Positions 8,690 through 17,033 of a stretch of DNA of 64,000 bases are shown piece after piece. Source of the stretch: Curtobacterium sp. MCBD17_032 (lineage in GTDB: Bacteria; Actinomycetota; Actinomycetes; Actinomycetales; Microbacteriaceae); the NCBI RefSeq assembly GCF_003234855.1, contig NZ_QKTO01000001.1:434001-498000 (forward strand), in the 5' to 3' direction. How positions within the stretch are numbered: position 1 is the stretch's first letter; the number at the start of each line of letters is the position of its first letter. The notes beneath the pieces were generated by a model. The model was given only the letters and a program-made list of their open reading frames with translations. It made no database searches and was not told the origin of the DNA. The translations under genes and the position numbers were made by a program.

Positions 8690-10135
8690 ATGGTTGATGC
8701 GGTGGTCGTCGGAGCCGGACCGAACGGGCTGGCCGCGGCGGTGACCCTCGCCCGGGCGGGGCTCAGCGTCGAGGTGGTGGAACGGAACGACACTATCGGC
8801 GGTGGTGCCCGGACGAAGGAGCTGACGCTCCCGGGCTACCTGCACGACGTCTGTTCCGCGGTGCACCCGATGGCGCTGCAGTCCGAGTTCTTCCGGGCCT
8901 TCGGCATGGAGCAGCGGATCGAGCTCCGGCTGCCCGAAGTGCAGTTCGGCCACCCCCTCGACGGTGGCCGCGCCGGCATCGCGTACCAGGACCTCGACCG
9001 GACCGCCGACGCGCTGGGCATCGACGGCCGCGCCTACCGGCAGCTCATGGCCCCGCTCGTGCGGAACGCGGACCAGGTGTCCGACTTCGCCACGGACGCC
9101 CTGCTGCACGTCCCGCGGCACCCGGTCACCGTCGCCCGGTTCGGCCTCCGCGCGCTCGAGCAGGGCTCCCGCGCGTGGAACGCCCGCTTCCGCGACGACG
9201 TCGCCCCGGCCATGATCAGCGGTGTCGCGGCGCACTCCATCCAGCACATGCCCTCGCTCGCCACCGCTGCCGCAGCGCTGTCGCTCGGTGTGTACGCGCA
9301 CGCCCGCGGTTGGCCGGTGCCGATCGGCGGCAGCCAGGCGATCGTCGACGCCCTCGCCGCGGACCTCGTCGAGCACGGCGGCACGATCGAGACCGGGCGG
9401 GAGGTCCACTCCCTCGGTGACCTCACCCCGGCCAAGGCGGTGTTCTTCGACACGAGCGTCCCGTCCATGCTCCGGATCGCCGGCGACCAGCTGCCCGCAC
9501 CGAAGCGCGGTGCCCTGCGGCACTTCCGGTTCGGCAACGCGGCGGCCAAGGTCGACTTCGCGCTGTCCGAGCCGGTGCCGTGGACGAACCCCGAGCTCCA
9601 CCGCGCCGGCACCGTGCACATCGGCGGCACCCGCGCCGAGATCGCCGAGGCCGAGGCGCAGGTCGCCCGCGGTCAGGACCCCGACCGCCCCTACGTCCTC
9701 GGCTCCGAGCCGACCGTCGTCGACCCGAGCCGGGCCCCCGCGGGCGGACACGTCTTCTGGGCGTACGCGCACGTCCCCGCGGGGTCGACGGTCGACCACC
9801 AGGAGTCCGTCATCCGGCAGATCGAGCGGTTCGCCCCGGGCTTCCGCGACACCATCGTCGCGACGAACAGCCGGACCGCGGCCGACATGGCGCAGTACAA
9901 CCCGAACTACTCCGGCGGCGACATCGCCTCCGGTGCCGCGAGCTTCTGGCAGCTGGTGAAGCGTCCCGTGCTCTCGAGTGACCCGTGGCGGATGGGCGGA
10001 GGCATGTACCTGGCCTCGCAGTCCGCGGCACCCGGGCCCGGGGTGCACGGCATGGCAGGCTGGCACGCGGCGAAGAGCGCCCTCCGGCACACCTACGGGC
10101 TGCCGGTGGACGTCGACCTGGCACCGAGGAGCTGA
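8690..10135 (+). CDS. FAD-dependent phytoene desaturase-like oxidoreductase
   Basis: The 481-residue flavoprotein opens with the Rossmann dinucleotide motif VVGAGPNGLAAAVTLARAG and a VEVVERN strand ending in the ribose-binding Glu. GGGARTKELTLPGYLHDVCS is typical of CrtI-like and PYROXD2-like oxidoreductases. The C-terminus (MYLASQSAAPGPGVHGMAGW) carries the second FAD-contact motif of the family. No other carotenoid genes are nearby, so carotenoid desaturation is not implied. The ATG start at 8690 is fixed by the Rossmann strand beginning at residue 2. An SRPBCC gene follows after one base and is probably co-transcribed. Confidence 0.9.
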   Translation: MVDAVVVGAGPNGLAAAVTLARAGLSVEVVERNDTIGGGARTKELTLPGYLHDVCSAVHPMALQSEFFRAFGMEQRIELRLPEVQFGHPLDGGRAGIAYQDLDRTADALGIDGRAYRQLMAPLVRNADQVSDFATDALLHVPRHPVTVARFGLRALEQGSRAWNARFRDDVAPAMISGVAAHSIQHMPSLATAAAALSLGVYAHARGWPVPIGGSQAIVDALAADLVEHGGTIETGREVHSLGDLTPAKAVFFDTSVPSMLRIAGDQLPAPKRGALRHFRFGNAAAKVDFALSEPVPWTNPELHRAGTVHIGGTRAEIAEAEAQVARGQDPDRPYVLGSEPTVVDPSRAPAGGHVFWAYAHVPAGSTVDHQESVIRQIERFAPGFRDTIVATNSRTAADMAQYNPNYSGGDIASGAASFWQLVKRPVLSSDPWRMGGGMYLASQSAAPGPGVHGMAGWHAAKSALRHTYGLPVDVDLAPRS

Positions 10136-10136
10136 C

Positions 10137-10580
10137 ATGGCGAAGAACGTCCGCATCATCCACTGCACGCCGGAAGAGGTGTTCGACGTCCTCCGCGACG
10201 GCTGGCTCTACCCCACGTGGGTGGTCGGCGCCTCCCGGATGCGCGGCGAGGACCCGGGCTGGCCCGCGGTCGGCACGAAGATCCACCACTCGTTCGGCGT
10301 CTGGCCGTTCGTCATCAACGACACGACGCACGTCCTGGAGTACGACGAGCCGCGACGGCTGGTCATCCAGGCACGAGGCTGGCCGGTCGGTGAGGCACGC
10401 GTCGAGGTCGACGTCGAACCGCACCCGCGCGGCAGCCGCGTGACGATCCGCGAGAACCCGGTGAAGGGCCCCGGCTCGCTCGTGCCGGGCTTCATCGCGC
10501 AGCCGGGCATCTGGCTGCGGAACCACGAGACCGCCCGCCGCCTCGGGTGGGTCGCCGCGGGGCGCGCGCGCAGCCACTGA
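10137..10580 (+). CDS. SRPBCC-family (START-like) protein
   Basis: The 147-residue protein has the polyketide cyclase/START-like pattern: an N-terminal strand, PEEVFDVLRDGWLYPTWVVG, a curved sheet and a C-terminal amphipathic helix (WLRNHETARRLGWVAA). Members bind hydrophobic ligands in a helix-grip cavity. It starts one base after the stop of the flavoprotein gene, suggesting that the two act together, perhaps on the same lipid-like substrate; this is inference from spacing only. Confidence 0.88.
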   Translation: MAKNVRIIHCTPEEVFDVLRDGWLYPTWVVGASRMRGEDPGWPAVGTKIHHSFGVWPFVINDTTHVLEYDEPRRLVIQARGWPVGEARVEVDVEPHPRGSRVTIRENPVKGPGSLVPGFIAQPGIWLRNHETARRLGWVAAGRARSH

Positions 10581-10607
10581 CCCGGGAGCGCCGAGACGGG
10601 GCCGTCT

Positions 10608-10624
10608 GGCGGCGCGACGCCGCC
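10608..10624 (+). terminator. stem-loop after the SRPBCC gene
   Basis: A 7-bp GC-only stem (10608-10614 with 10618-10624) closes a 3-nt loop, 28 nt after the stop codon. This is a likely intrinsic terminator without a T-run. Confidence 0.5.
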
Positions 10625-10671
10625 GTCAGCGGACGGCGCCGCGCGGTGCGCGGAACGCCGTGGAGTGCGGC

Positions 10672-10718
10672 GGCGTCTCGTGGCGCTGGCGGTGTCTCGC
10701 GCTGACGGGGGCGTCTCG
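10672..10718 (+). repeat. 19-bp-phased GGCGTCTCG array A (3 units)
   Basis: GGCGTCTCG at 10672-10680, GGTGTCTCG at 10691-10699 and GGCGTCTCG at 10710-10718 start exactly 19 bp apart. The 9-bp core is conserved; the 10 bp between cores vary. Confidence 0.8.
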
Positions 10719-10783
10719 GCCGGGGACCAGCAGGACCAGCAGGACCGGCAGCGTCCGTCGCGCCTCGGCTGACGTCACGGACG

Positions 10784-10815
10784 GGAGGCTCGGTGCAGCC
10801 CCGCCCCGAGCCTCC
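10784..10815. terminator. 10-bp stem, terminator-like
   Basis: GGAGGCTCGG (10784-10793) pairs with CCGAGCCTCC (10806-10815) around a 12-nt loop. It is related to the GGGAGGCCCG cores of other terminators here. Confidence 0.6.
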
Positions 10816-10833
10816 GGTCCGACGCGCTGCCTG

Positions 10834-10944
10834 CGCGAGACGCCCCCGTCTGCGGGCGGCACCGCGCAGCGCGGCGAGACGCCGCCGCAGACGGCGGTGT
10901 CTCGCCGCAGTGGCGGCGTCCCGGGCAGACGGGGGCGTCTCGCG
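10834..10944. repeat. nested palindrome with array B of the 19-bp-phased repeat
   Basis: A perfect 20-bp inverted repeat (10834-10853 with 10925-10944) encloses a second stem of about 15 bp (10874-10888 with 10895-10909, one mismatch). Core copies in reverse orientation start at 10836 and 10875. Forward copies start at 10896, 10915 and 10934, again exactly 19 bp apart (GGTGTCTCG, GGCGTCCCG, GGCGTCTCG). Confidence 0.85.
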
Positions 10945-10966
10945 GGAGAGACCCCGACGCCGCCCG

Positions 10967-11785
10967 CTACTCCTCGCGCGAGAACGCGCTCGCCCGGGCG
11001 ACCTGGTCGGCCGTCAGCGCGACGCCCGTGTACCGCTCGAACTGCCGGGCGGCCTGCAGCGCGATGACCTCGGCGCCCGTGATCACGTGCGCACCGGCCT
11101 CCCGACCGGCCCGGACCAGCGGGGTCTCGGCGGGGAACGCGACGACGTCGAACACCGTGTGCGCCGCCGCGACGCGGTCCGGTGTGAACGACAGCGTCGC
11201 CTCGTCGTCGCCACGCATGCCGAGCGGGGTCACGTTGACGAGCAGGTCGGCATCGCCCGCCCCGTCCTCGTCCGCGACCCACACGTAGCCGTACTGGTCG
11301 GCGAGGGCGCTGCCGGTCGCCTCGTTGCGGGCGACGACGGTCAGGTGCTCGAACCCGGCGCCCCGGAACGCGGCGGTGACGGCCTTGGCCATGCCGCCCG
11401 AGCCGCGCAGCAGGACCCGCGCGGAGCGGTCGACGCCGTGCGTGTCGAGCAACGACGCGACGGCCTCGTAGTCGGTGTTCGACGCGGTGAGGACCCCGCC
11501 GTCGTTGACGATCGTGTTCACGGAGCGGATCGCCCGCGCGGACTCCTCGAGGGCGTCGACGAGCGGGATCACGTCCTCCTTGAACGGCATCGACACCGAG
11601 CAGCCGCGGATGCCGAGCGCCCGGATCCCGGCGACGGCACCGGGCAGGTCGGTGGTGGTGAACGCCTTGTAGACGAACGGGAGACCGAGCTCGTCGTAGA
11701 GGAAGTTGTGGAAGCGGGTGCCGATGTTGCTCGGCCGGGCGGCGAGCGAGATGCACAGCTGCATGTCCTTGTGGAGGATGGGCAT
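10967..11785 (-). CDS. shikimate dehydrogenase-like protein, SDH-L (HI0607) type
   Basis: The 272-residue protein matches the SDH-L subclass of the AroE superfamily, typified by Haemophilus HI0607. DMQLCISLAARPSNIGTRFH opens the protein, ALGIRGCSVSMPFKE carries the catalytic Lys in 'MPFK' rather than 'VTVPHK', and NTDY carries the substrate Asp. RGSGGMAKAV is the glycine-rich NADP-binding turn. SDH-L enzymes reduce dehydroshikimate poorly, so this is probably not the main aromatic-pathway enzyme. The ATG at 11785 has a weak -10-like hexamer 6 nt upstream (GACACT, minus strand 11792-11797). It diverges from the MDR gene at 11876. Confidence 0.9.
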   Translation of the reverse strand: MPILHKDMQLCISLAARPSNIGTRFHNFLYDELGLPFVYKAFTTTDLPGAVAGIRALGIRGCSVSMPFKEDVIPLVDALEESARAIRSVNTIVNDGGVLTASNTDYEAVASLLDTHGVDRSARVLLRGSGGMAKAVTAAFRGAGFEHLTVVARNEATGSALADQYGYVWVADEDGAGDADLLVNVTPLGMRGDDEATLSFTPDRVAAAHTVFDVVAFPAETPLVRAGREAGAHVITGAEVIALQAARQFERYTGVALTADQVARASAFSREE

Positions 11786-11861
11786 GCCATCAGTGTCCCA
11801 TGAAGCCGCCGATGGAGCGGTCCACCTACGGTTGTACCGGGCAAGGGGTGGCTCGCTGGCG

Positions 11862-11867
11862 TACCGT
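11862..11867 (+). promoter_or_regulatory. -10 box TACCGT, near-leaderless
   Basis: TACCGT ends 8 nt before the ATG at 11876. Confidence 0.5.
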
Positions 11868-11875
11868 GACGCGGG

Positions 11876-12814
11876 ATGACTGCTCTCCCTGACACCATGC
11901 GCGCCGTCCGCTTCGACGAGTGGGGCGACCGTTCGGTCCTGCACGTGGCCGAGGTCCCCGTCCCCGAGGTCGCTCCCGGCCGCGTCCTCGTGAAGGTCCG
12001 CGCCGCCGGAGTCAACCCCGGCGAGTCGGCGATCCGCCAGGGCGTGGTGGACGACCACGACCCCGAGCGTCTGCCGTCCGGGCAGGGCACCGACCTCGCC
12101 GGCACCGTCGCCGCGATCGGCCTCGACGTCGACGGGTTCGAGGAGGGCGACGAGGTCCTCGGCTGGTCGTGGGAGCGCTCGAGCCAGGCCGAGTACGTGT
12201 CCGTCCCCGCCGGACAGCTCGTCCCGAAGCCCCGCCTGCTGCCGTGGGAGGTCGCCGGCGGCCTCGACGTGATCGCGACCACCGCCGCGGCGGCCGTCCG
12301 CGCCGTCGACCCCCGCGCCGGTGAGACCGTCGTCGTCTCCGGTGCCGCCGGTGGTGTCGGTGGGTTCGTCACGCAGCTGCTCACCAACGAGGGCGTCGAC
12401 GTCATCGCGATCGCCTCCGAGGCGAACCACGACTGGCTGCGCGGGAAGAAGGCCCGGCCGGTCGCGTACGGGGACGGCCTCGCGGACCGCGTCCGCGAAC
12501 TGGCGACGAACGGCATCGACGCGCTCATCGACACCTTCGGCCCGGAGTACGTGCACCTCGGCATCACGCTCGGGATCCCGGCCGACCGCATCGAGACGGT
12601 CATCGCGTTCGAGGCCGCGGCCGAGGTCGGTGCGAAGGCGTCCGGCAGCGCGGACACCGCCGACCCGGAGATCCTGTCGGCCCTGGCGAACATGGTCGCC
12701 GACGGGTCGATCGAGGTGCCGATCGCCGCGACCTTCCCGCTCGACCGGGTGCAGGACGCCTACGCCCAGCTCGAGGAGCGGCACACCCGCGGCAAGATCG
12801 TCCTGCTGCCGTAG
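11876..12814 (+). CDS. NADPH:quinone reductase-like MDR oxidoreductase
   Basis: The 312-residue protein belongs to the zinc-free quinone-reductase branch of the medium-chain dehydrogenases. VRAAGVNPGESAIRQG and GTDLAGTVAAIG form the GroES-like domain (residues 1-125). VVSGAAGGVGGFVTQL is the NADP-binding turn (about 155-170). The Cys/His ligands of zinc alcohol dehydrogenases are missing. Family members reduce quinones or enones using NADPH. It is a single-gene unit, and the substrate is unknown. Confidence 0.9.
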   Translation: MTALPDTMRAVRFDEWGDRSVLHVAEVPVPEVAPGRVLVKVRAAGVNPGESAIRQGVVDDHDPERLPSGQGTDLAGTVAAIGLDVDGFEEGDEVLGWSWERSSQAEYVSVPAGQLVPKPRLLPWEVAGGLDVIATTAAAAVRAVDPRAGETVVVSGAAGGVGGFVTQLLTNEGVDVIAIASEANHDWLRGKKARPVAYGDGLADRVRELATNGIDALIDTFGPEYVHLGITLGIPADRIETVIAFEAAAEVGAKASGSADTADPEILSALANMVADGSIEVPIAATFPLDRVQDAYAQLEERHTRGKIVLLP

Positions 12815-12828
12815 GGCGACGGCCGGGA

Positions 12829-12873
12829 GGCCCGTCCAGCGTGGGTGGGGCCAGCCCCACCCCACAGTGGGGT
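12829..12873. repeat. palindrome-rich spacer, possible weak terminator
   Basis: GGCCGGGAGGCCCG (12830-12843), sharing the terminator core seen elsewhere, is followed by GTGGGGC/GCCCCAC (12845-12851 with 12854-12860) and CCCCA/TGGGG around 12859-12872. Several alternative short stems are possible. Confidence 0.45.
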
Positions 12874-12906
12874 GCCGCCCGGCTGCCGCCGCGCAGCGGG
12901 ACCCCG

Positions 12907-12912
12907 TAGCGT
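12907..12912 (+). promoter_or_regulatory. -10 box TAGCGT, leaderless
   Basis: TAGCGT ends 7 nt before the ATG at 12920. Confidence 0.55.
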
Positions 12913-12919
12913 CGGGGAC

Positions 12920-13114
12920 ATGACGAACACACTCCACCGCCCCCGCTCCGGTCGCCTGCTCGCCGGGGTCTGCGCCGGCATCGCCGACCGCTTCGGCTGG
13001 TCCCGCACCGCCGTCCGCGTGCTCTGGGTCCTGCTCAGCCTGTTCCCCGGGCCGCTCTGGATCGCCTACGTCGTGCTCTGGATCGTGATGCCGACGGAGG
13101 GGAAGCGCCGCTGA
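12920..13114 (+). CDS. PspC-domain small membrane protein
   Basis: The 64-residue protein is a stand-alone PspC domain: LHRPRSGRLLAGVCAGIADR, then FGWSRTAVRVLW and one long hydrophobic helix ending WIVMPTE. In E. coli PspC belongs to the phage-shock envelope-stress system; small actinobacterial versions have no established role. No pspA homologue is in the window. The start has a leaderless -10 box. Confidence 0.9.
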   Translation: MTNTLHRPRSGRLLAGVCAGIADRFGWSRTAVRVLWVLLSLFPGPLWIAYVVLWIVMPTEGKRR

Positions 13115-13167
13115 GGGCGCCGTCCGTCGGCAGGTCGGGCGCCGGCGGCCGATCCGTCCGGACGGCG

Positions 13168-13173
13168 TAGGCT
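13168..13173 (+). promoter_or_regulatory. -10 box TAGGCT, leaderless
   Basis: TAGGCT ends 7 nt before the GTG at 13181, the same hexamer and spacing as at 8677. Confidence 0.55.
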
Positions 13174-13180
13174 CGTCGTC

Positions 13181-14575
13181 GTGCCGGTCTCCGTCTTCGA
13201 GCTGTTCAGCATCGGTGTCGGCCCGTCGAGCTCCCACACCGTGGGTCCGATGCGCGCCGCCGCCGACTTCGCCGCGCGGACGGCGGACCGCCCCGTCGAC
13301 ACCATCCGCGTCGACCTGTACGGCTCCCTCGCCTCGACCGGTCACGGACACGGCACGCTCGGCGCCGTCGCGGTCGGGCTCATGGGGCACCGGCCCGAGG
13401 ACGTCGACCCGGACGTGATGACGGCCGCGCTCGACGCCCTCGAGTCGACCGGACGCCTGACCCTGACCGGCGGGACCGTCGTGCCGTTCCGGCTCGCCGA
13501 CGTCGTGCTGCACCCGCTGACGATGCTGCCCCGACACCCGAACGCGATGCGGCTCCGGACGTTCGACGCGACCGGCACCGAGACCGCCGTCGAGACGTAC
13601 TACTCGATCGGCGGTGGGTTCATCGCCCGCGACGGGGACGAGGAGCCGGGCGAGGACGTCGCCGGCACCGCGATCCCGGTCGAGGACACCGTGCCCCACC
13701 CGTTCTCCAGCGGAGCCGAGCTCCTGTCCGCCTGCGCGACCACGGGCCTCCCGGTCAGCGGGGTGGCGCTCGCGAACGAGACCGCGACCCGCACGGAGGA
13801 CGAGGTCCGCGCCGGACTCCTGCGCATCCACGCCGTGATGGAGGAGTGCGTCGACCGCAGCGTCCGGCGCAGCGGCACGCTGCCCGGCGGGCTCGCGGTC
13901 CGGCGCCGCGCGGCCGACTGGCACGAGCAGCTCACCCGCGACGACCCCGACCACGACCCGCTGTTCGCGATGGAGTGGGTGAACCTCACCGCGATGGCGG
14001 TCAACGAGGAGAACGCCTCGGGCGGCCGCGTCGTCACCGCGCCGACGAACGGTGCCGCCGGGATCATCCCCGCGGTGCTCGCCTACGCACTGACCTACGT
14101 CGGACCGATCGCACACGGGTCCCCGACGGAACGGGAGGACGCCGTCGTGCGCTTCCTGCTCACCGCCGGCGCGATCGGCTCGATCTACAAGGAGCGGGCG
14201 TCCATCTCGGGCGCCGAGGTCGGCTGCCAGGGCGAGGTCGGCTCCGCGGCCTCGATGGCGGCTGCCGGGCTCGCCGAGGTCCTCGGCGGCACCCCCGAGC
14301 AGGTGGAGAACGCGGCGGAGATCGCCATGGAGCACAACCTCGGGCTGACCTGCGACCCGATCGGCGGCCTCGTGCAGATCCCGTGCATCGAACGGAACGC
14401 CATCGCCGCGAACAAGGCCGTCAACGCCGCCCGGATGGCCCTGCGCGGCGACGGGGTGCACCACGTGTCACTCGACCAGGTCGTCGAGACGATGCGGCAG
14501 ACCGGTGCCGACATGTCCACCAAGTACAAGGAGACCGCGATGGGCGGCCTCGCGGTGAACGTCCCGCTCTGCTGA
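13181..14575 (+). CDS. sdaA: L-serine dehydratase (iron-sulfur, single chain)
   Basis: The 464-residue enzyme deaminates L-serine to pyruvate and ammonia with an oxygen-sensitive [4Fe-4S] cluster. [19 protein letters not shown] sequence at the N-terminus ([17 protein letters not shown]) opens the beta domain. The alpha domain carries the cluster cysteines in [27 protein letters not shown] and [16 protein letters not shown]. Both domains are fused, as in E. coli SdaA. The GTG start gives MPVSVFELF, which aligns with the usual family N-terminus. It is probably monocistronic, with a hairpin terminator 7 nt downstream. Confidence 0.96.
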   Translation: MPVSVFELFSIGVGPSSSHTVGPMRAAADFAARTADRPVDTIRVDLYGSLASTGHGHGTLGAVAVGLMGHRPEDVDPDVMTAALDALESTGRLTLTGGTVVPFRLADVVLHPLTMLPRHPNAMRLRTFDATGTETAVETYYSIGGGFIARDGDEEPGEDVAGTAIPVEDTVPHPFSSGAELLSACATTGLPVSGVALANETATRTEDEVRAGLLRIHAVMEECVDRSVRRSGTLPGGLAVRRRAADWHEQLTRDDPDHDPLFAMEWVNLTAMAVNEENASGGRVVTAPTNGAAGIIPAVLAYALTYVGPIAHGSPTEREDAVVRFLLTAGAIGSIYKERASISGAEVGCQGEVGSAASMAAAGLAEVLGGTPEQVENAAEIAMEHNLGLTCDPIGGLVQIPCIERNAIAANKAVNAARMALRGDGVHHVSLDQVVETMRQTGADMSTKYKETAMGGLAVNVPLC

Positions 14576-14581
14576 ACTCCC

Positions 14582-14610
14582 GCCGCAGCCCCCGGAACTG
14601 GGGCTGCGGC
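14582..14610 (+). terminator. terminator of sdaA
   Basis: A perfect 11-bp stem (14582-14592 with 14600-14610) encloses a 7-nt loop, directly after the sdaA stop. Confidence 0.8.
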
Positions 14611-14628
14611 GCCCGCGTCGGCCCGGGG

Positions 14629-14634
14629 TAGCGT
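14629..14634 (+). promoter_or_regulatory. -10 box TAGCGT of the S53 protease gene
   Basis: TAGCGT lies about 70 nt before the ATG at 14705. Unlike most promoters here it would give a leadered transcript, with GGAAG at 14691-14695 as ribosome site. Confidence 0.4.
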
Positions 14635-14704
14635 GCAGCGTCCGTCGCCGTGCGGACCGGCGGCCCGGGACGGCCGTCGTCTCCGATCCCGGAAGCGAGC
14701 GCTG

Positions 14705-17014
14705 ATGTCACCCCGCACGCCGACCCTCCTCGCCACCGCCGTCGTGGTGGCGCTCGCCGTCACCGGCACGGGCCTCCCCGCGCAGGCGTCGTCCGTCGCC
14801 GCGGCTGCCCCCGTCCCCGCACCGGCCACCGGCGGTGTGCCGGCCCCGAACGACGCGACCGTCGGCGCGACGCCGGGGGACACGGCGGTCGACCTGACGC
14901 TCGTGCTCCGGCCGGTCGACCCGGCAGCCCTCGCCGCCCTGCCCGCGCAGACGACCGGGGACACCGCCGACCAGCGTGCGGCCGCGGTGGACGCGGTCGC
15001 GCCCGTGGACGACGCCCGGTCCCGTGCGCGAGCGGTGCTGACCGAGGCCGGGTTCACCGTGACGGACCCGGACACATGGGAGGTCGAGGCGCACGGCACG
15101 GCCGCGCAGGCGGAGGCCCTGTTCGGCGTCGACCTGGTCGGCACCGGTGACGGCATGCACCCGACCGCCGAACCGGCCCTGCCGCAGGCCTTCGGCGGGG
15201 CCGTGGTCGCCGTGCTCGGGCTCGACACCCGCCCGGCACTGGCCCACGCGGCCGTCCCCGGCGGGTACGCCCCCGCCGACCTGGCGAGCGCGTACCGGTC
15301 CTCCGGGTCGGCCACCGCGGGTGCCGGTGCGACGATCGCGACCGTGCAGTTCTCCGGCTGGGACCGCAACGACCTGAGCGCCTACGCCGCAGTGACCGGA
15401 CGGAAGCTCCCCGCGCTCGACCAGATCGCGGTCGACGGTGCGGACCCGCACGAGGGCGACGGCAACCAGGGCGAGAACGAGGTCGCGCTCGACCAGCAGG
15501 CGCTGCTCGCCGTCGCGCCGGGTGCCCGGCAGCGGGTGTACGTCACGCAGAACTCCTTCCAGGGGAGCTACGACGCCTACAGCCGGATCGCGGACGAGGT
15601 CCGGACCGCCGGCATCACCGCGGTGAGCATCTCGTGGGGGAGCTGCGAGACGCGGACCCCCGCCGGGGCACGGGCGGCGCTCGACGCGGCCCTGTCGCGC
15701 ATCGTCGCGGCCGGTGCCACGGTCTTCGCCGCCACCGGTGACGACGGTGCGCGGTGCCCGACCGGCCCGACCACGAGCATCCGCGACGTCTCGTACCCGG
15801 CGTCCTCACCCGCGGTCGTGGCCGTGGGCGGGACCTCGCTGAGCCGGACGAGGACCGGCTGGACCGAGTCCGGGTGGTCGAACTCCCTCGGGGCCGGCGG
15901 TGGCGGTACCTCCTCGGCCTACGCCCGGCCCGCATGGCAGACGGGCACCGGCATCAGCGGCTCGAAGCGCCTGCTGCCGGACGTCGCCGCCCTCGCCGAC
16001 CCCGCCAAGGGCCCCGCGGTCTACATGTCGACGGCGCACGGCTTCGTGCTCGGCGGCGGCACGAGCCTGGCGTCCCCGGTGCTCGCCGGGCAGCTGGCCG
16101 TCGCGCTGACCGCCCGCGGGTGCGCCGCCGGCGTCGGTGACGTGCACCAAGCGCTGTACGCGAACCCGGCCGCGTTCCGCGACGTCGTCTCCGGCGGCAA
16201 CGGCACCTGGTCCGCGGTCCGCGGCTGGGACGCAGCGACCGGGCTCGGGTCGCCGAACTGGTCCGCCCTCGGCCGCCTGCTCCCGACCGCGGCGGACTGC
16301 ACCCTGCCGGCCACCACCGCGGCCGCGGCCGGGGCGGACGCCACGTCCGTGACCTCGGGGACCGGCACCGTGCCGTCCGGGACGTCGATCCACTCGCCGA
16401 ACGGCCAGTACTGGCTCGACATGCAGGGCGACGGCTCCCTGGTCGAGTGGGGCAACGGCCGACGTCTCTGGCAGAGCAGCGGTCGGGCAGAGGGGGCCGG
16501 TCTCCGGCTCGCCACCGACGGGCGGCTGTCCGTCGTGGCCCCGTCCGGCGCGGTCCTCTGGTCCACGACCGTGACGACCACCTCCGGTGGCGCGCGCCTG
16601 ACGGTCGACGACGCGGGGGACGTCCGCGTGACGGCGCGGAACGGCGCCGTGCTCTGGCGCAACAAGGCCCCCGGGGCCGATCGGCTCGTCGCCGGAGCCA
16701 CGCTCGTCGCCGGGCAGTCGCTGCGTGACGGCACGTCCGGCAGCCGGCGGCTCAGTGTGCGCTCCGACGGGAGCCTCGTCATCGGCTCCGGCAGCCGGGT
16801 GCTCTTCCGGAAGTCCGGCGGCGGACAGGGGGCGTCCCTCCTGCTGCTGCCGAGCGGCGACCTCGTGCTCGCGGGTCCGTTCGGTCAGACCCGGTGGTCC
16901 ACGGCCACGGGGAAGCGCGGGGGGACCGGCGTGGTCCTGCGGATGCAGTCGGACGGCAACCTCGTGCTCCGGAAGGGCTCGACGGTCATCTGGAAGAGCG
17001 GGACCCGGGGCTGA
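14705..17014 (+). CDS. secreted S53 (sedolisin/kumamolisin) serine-carboxyl peptidase with bulb-lectin domain
   Basis: The 769-residue preproprotein has a signal peptide (residues 1 to about 29, ending AQAS). A pro-domain (about 45-185) is followed by an S53 catalytic domain (about 190-540). The Glu/Asp pair is in [11 protein letters not shown], the oxyanion Asp in [10 protein letters not shown], and the nucleophile in [10 protein letters not shown] (the 'SGTS' motif, here GGTS). [11 protein letters not shown] and [12 protein letters not shown] form the calcium-site end. Two bulb-type lectin-like beta-prism repeats fill about 560-769 ([10 protein letters not shown] and [10 protein letters not shown] echo QxDxNxVxY). 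S53 enzymes are acid proteases; the lectin part may hold it on polysaccharide. The ATG at 14705 is preferred over the GTG at 14633. Confidence 0.9.
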   Translation: MSPRTPTLLATAVVVALAVTGTGLPAQASSVAAAAPVPAPATGGVPAPNDATVGATPGDTAVDLTLVLRPVDPAALAALPAQTTGDTADQRAAAVDAVAPVDDARSRARAVLTEAGFTVTDPDTWEVEAHGTAAQAEALFGVDLVGTGDGMHPTAEPALPQAFGGAVVAVLGLDTRPALAHAAVPGGYAPADLASAYRSSGSATAGAGATIATVQFSGWDRNDLSAYAAVTGRKLPALDQIAVDGADPHEGDGNQGENEVALDQQALLAVAPGARQRVYVTQNSFQGSYDAYSRIADEVRTAGITAVSISWGSCETRTPAGARAALDAALSRIVAAGATVFAATGDDGARCPTGPTTSIRDVSYPASSPAVVAVGGTSLSRTRTGWTESGWSNSLGAGGGGTSSAYARPAWQTGTGISGSKRLLPDVAALADPAKGPAVYMSTAHGFVLGGGTSLASPVLAGQLAVALTARGCAAGVGDVHQALYANPAAFRDVVSGGNGTWSAVRGWDAATGLGSPNWSALGRLLPTAADCTLPATTAAAAGADATSVTSGTGTVPSGTSIHSPNGQYWLDMQGDGSLVEWGNGRRLWQSSGRAEGAGLRLATDGRLSVVAPSGAVLWSTTVTTTSGGARLTVDDAGDVRVTARNGAVLWRNKAPGADRLVAGATLVAGQSLRDGTSGSRRLSVRSDGSLVIGSGSRVLFRKSGGGQGASLLLLPSGDLVLAGPFGQTRWSTATGKRGGTGVVLRMQSDGNLVLRKGSTVIWKSGTRG

Positions 17015-17025
17015 GCGCCCCGGGT
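17003..17025. terminator. bidirectional terminator with the stop codon in its loop
   Basis: ACCCGGGG (17003-17010) pairs perfectly with CCCCGGGT (17018-17025). The 7-nt loop contains the TGA stop of the S53 protease gene (17012-17014). The convergent aldolase gene ends at 17034, so one hairpin serves both units. Confidence 0.8.
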
Positions 17026-17033
17026 CATCCGGC

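Larger units (their letters stand above)
10581..10966. other. intergenic region rich in palindromes and 19-bp-phased repeats
   Basis: This 386-nt stretch holds no gene. It contains a stem-loop right after the SRPBCC gene (10608-10614 with 10618-10624), a first phased array of GGCGTCTCG units (10672-10718), a terminator-like stem (10784-10793 with 10806-10815), and a nested palindrome plus second array (10834-10944). Open frames across it merely translate the repeats. Confidence 0.8.

Noticed and set aside
10672..10942. CRISPR array
   Set aside because: The conserved core is only 9 bp with 10-bp gaps, arrays have three units and alternate in orientation, and no cas gene is in the window.
10660..11067. 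Plus-strand frames across the 10.6-11.0 kb repeat region
   Set aside because: Same reason: repeat translation and antisense of the SDH-L gene.
10967..14464. Very long minus-strand open frame (1165 codons) across sdaA, pspC and the MDR gene
   Set aside because: Only its last 272 codons (the SDH-L gene) are protein-like. The rest is antisense to well-recognised genes, and its stop-free state is a by-product of about 70% GC.
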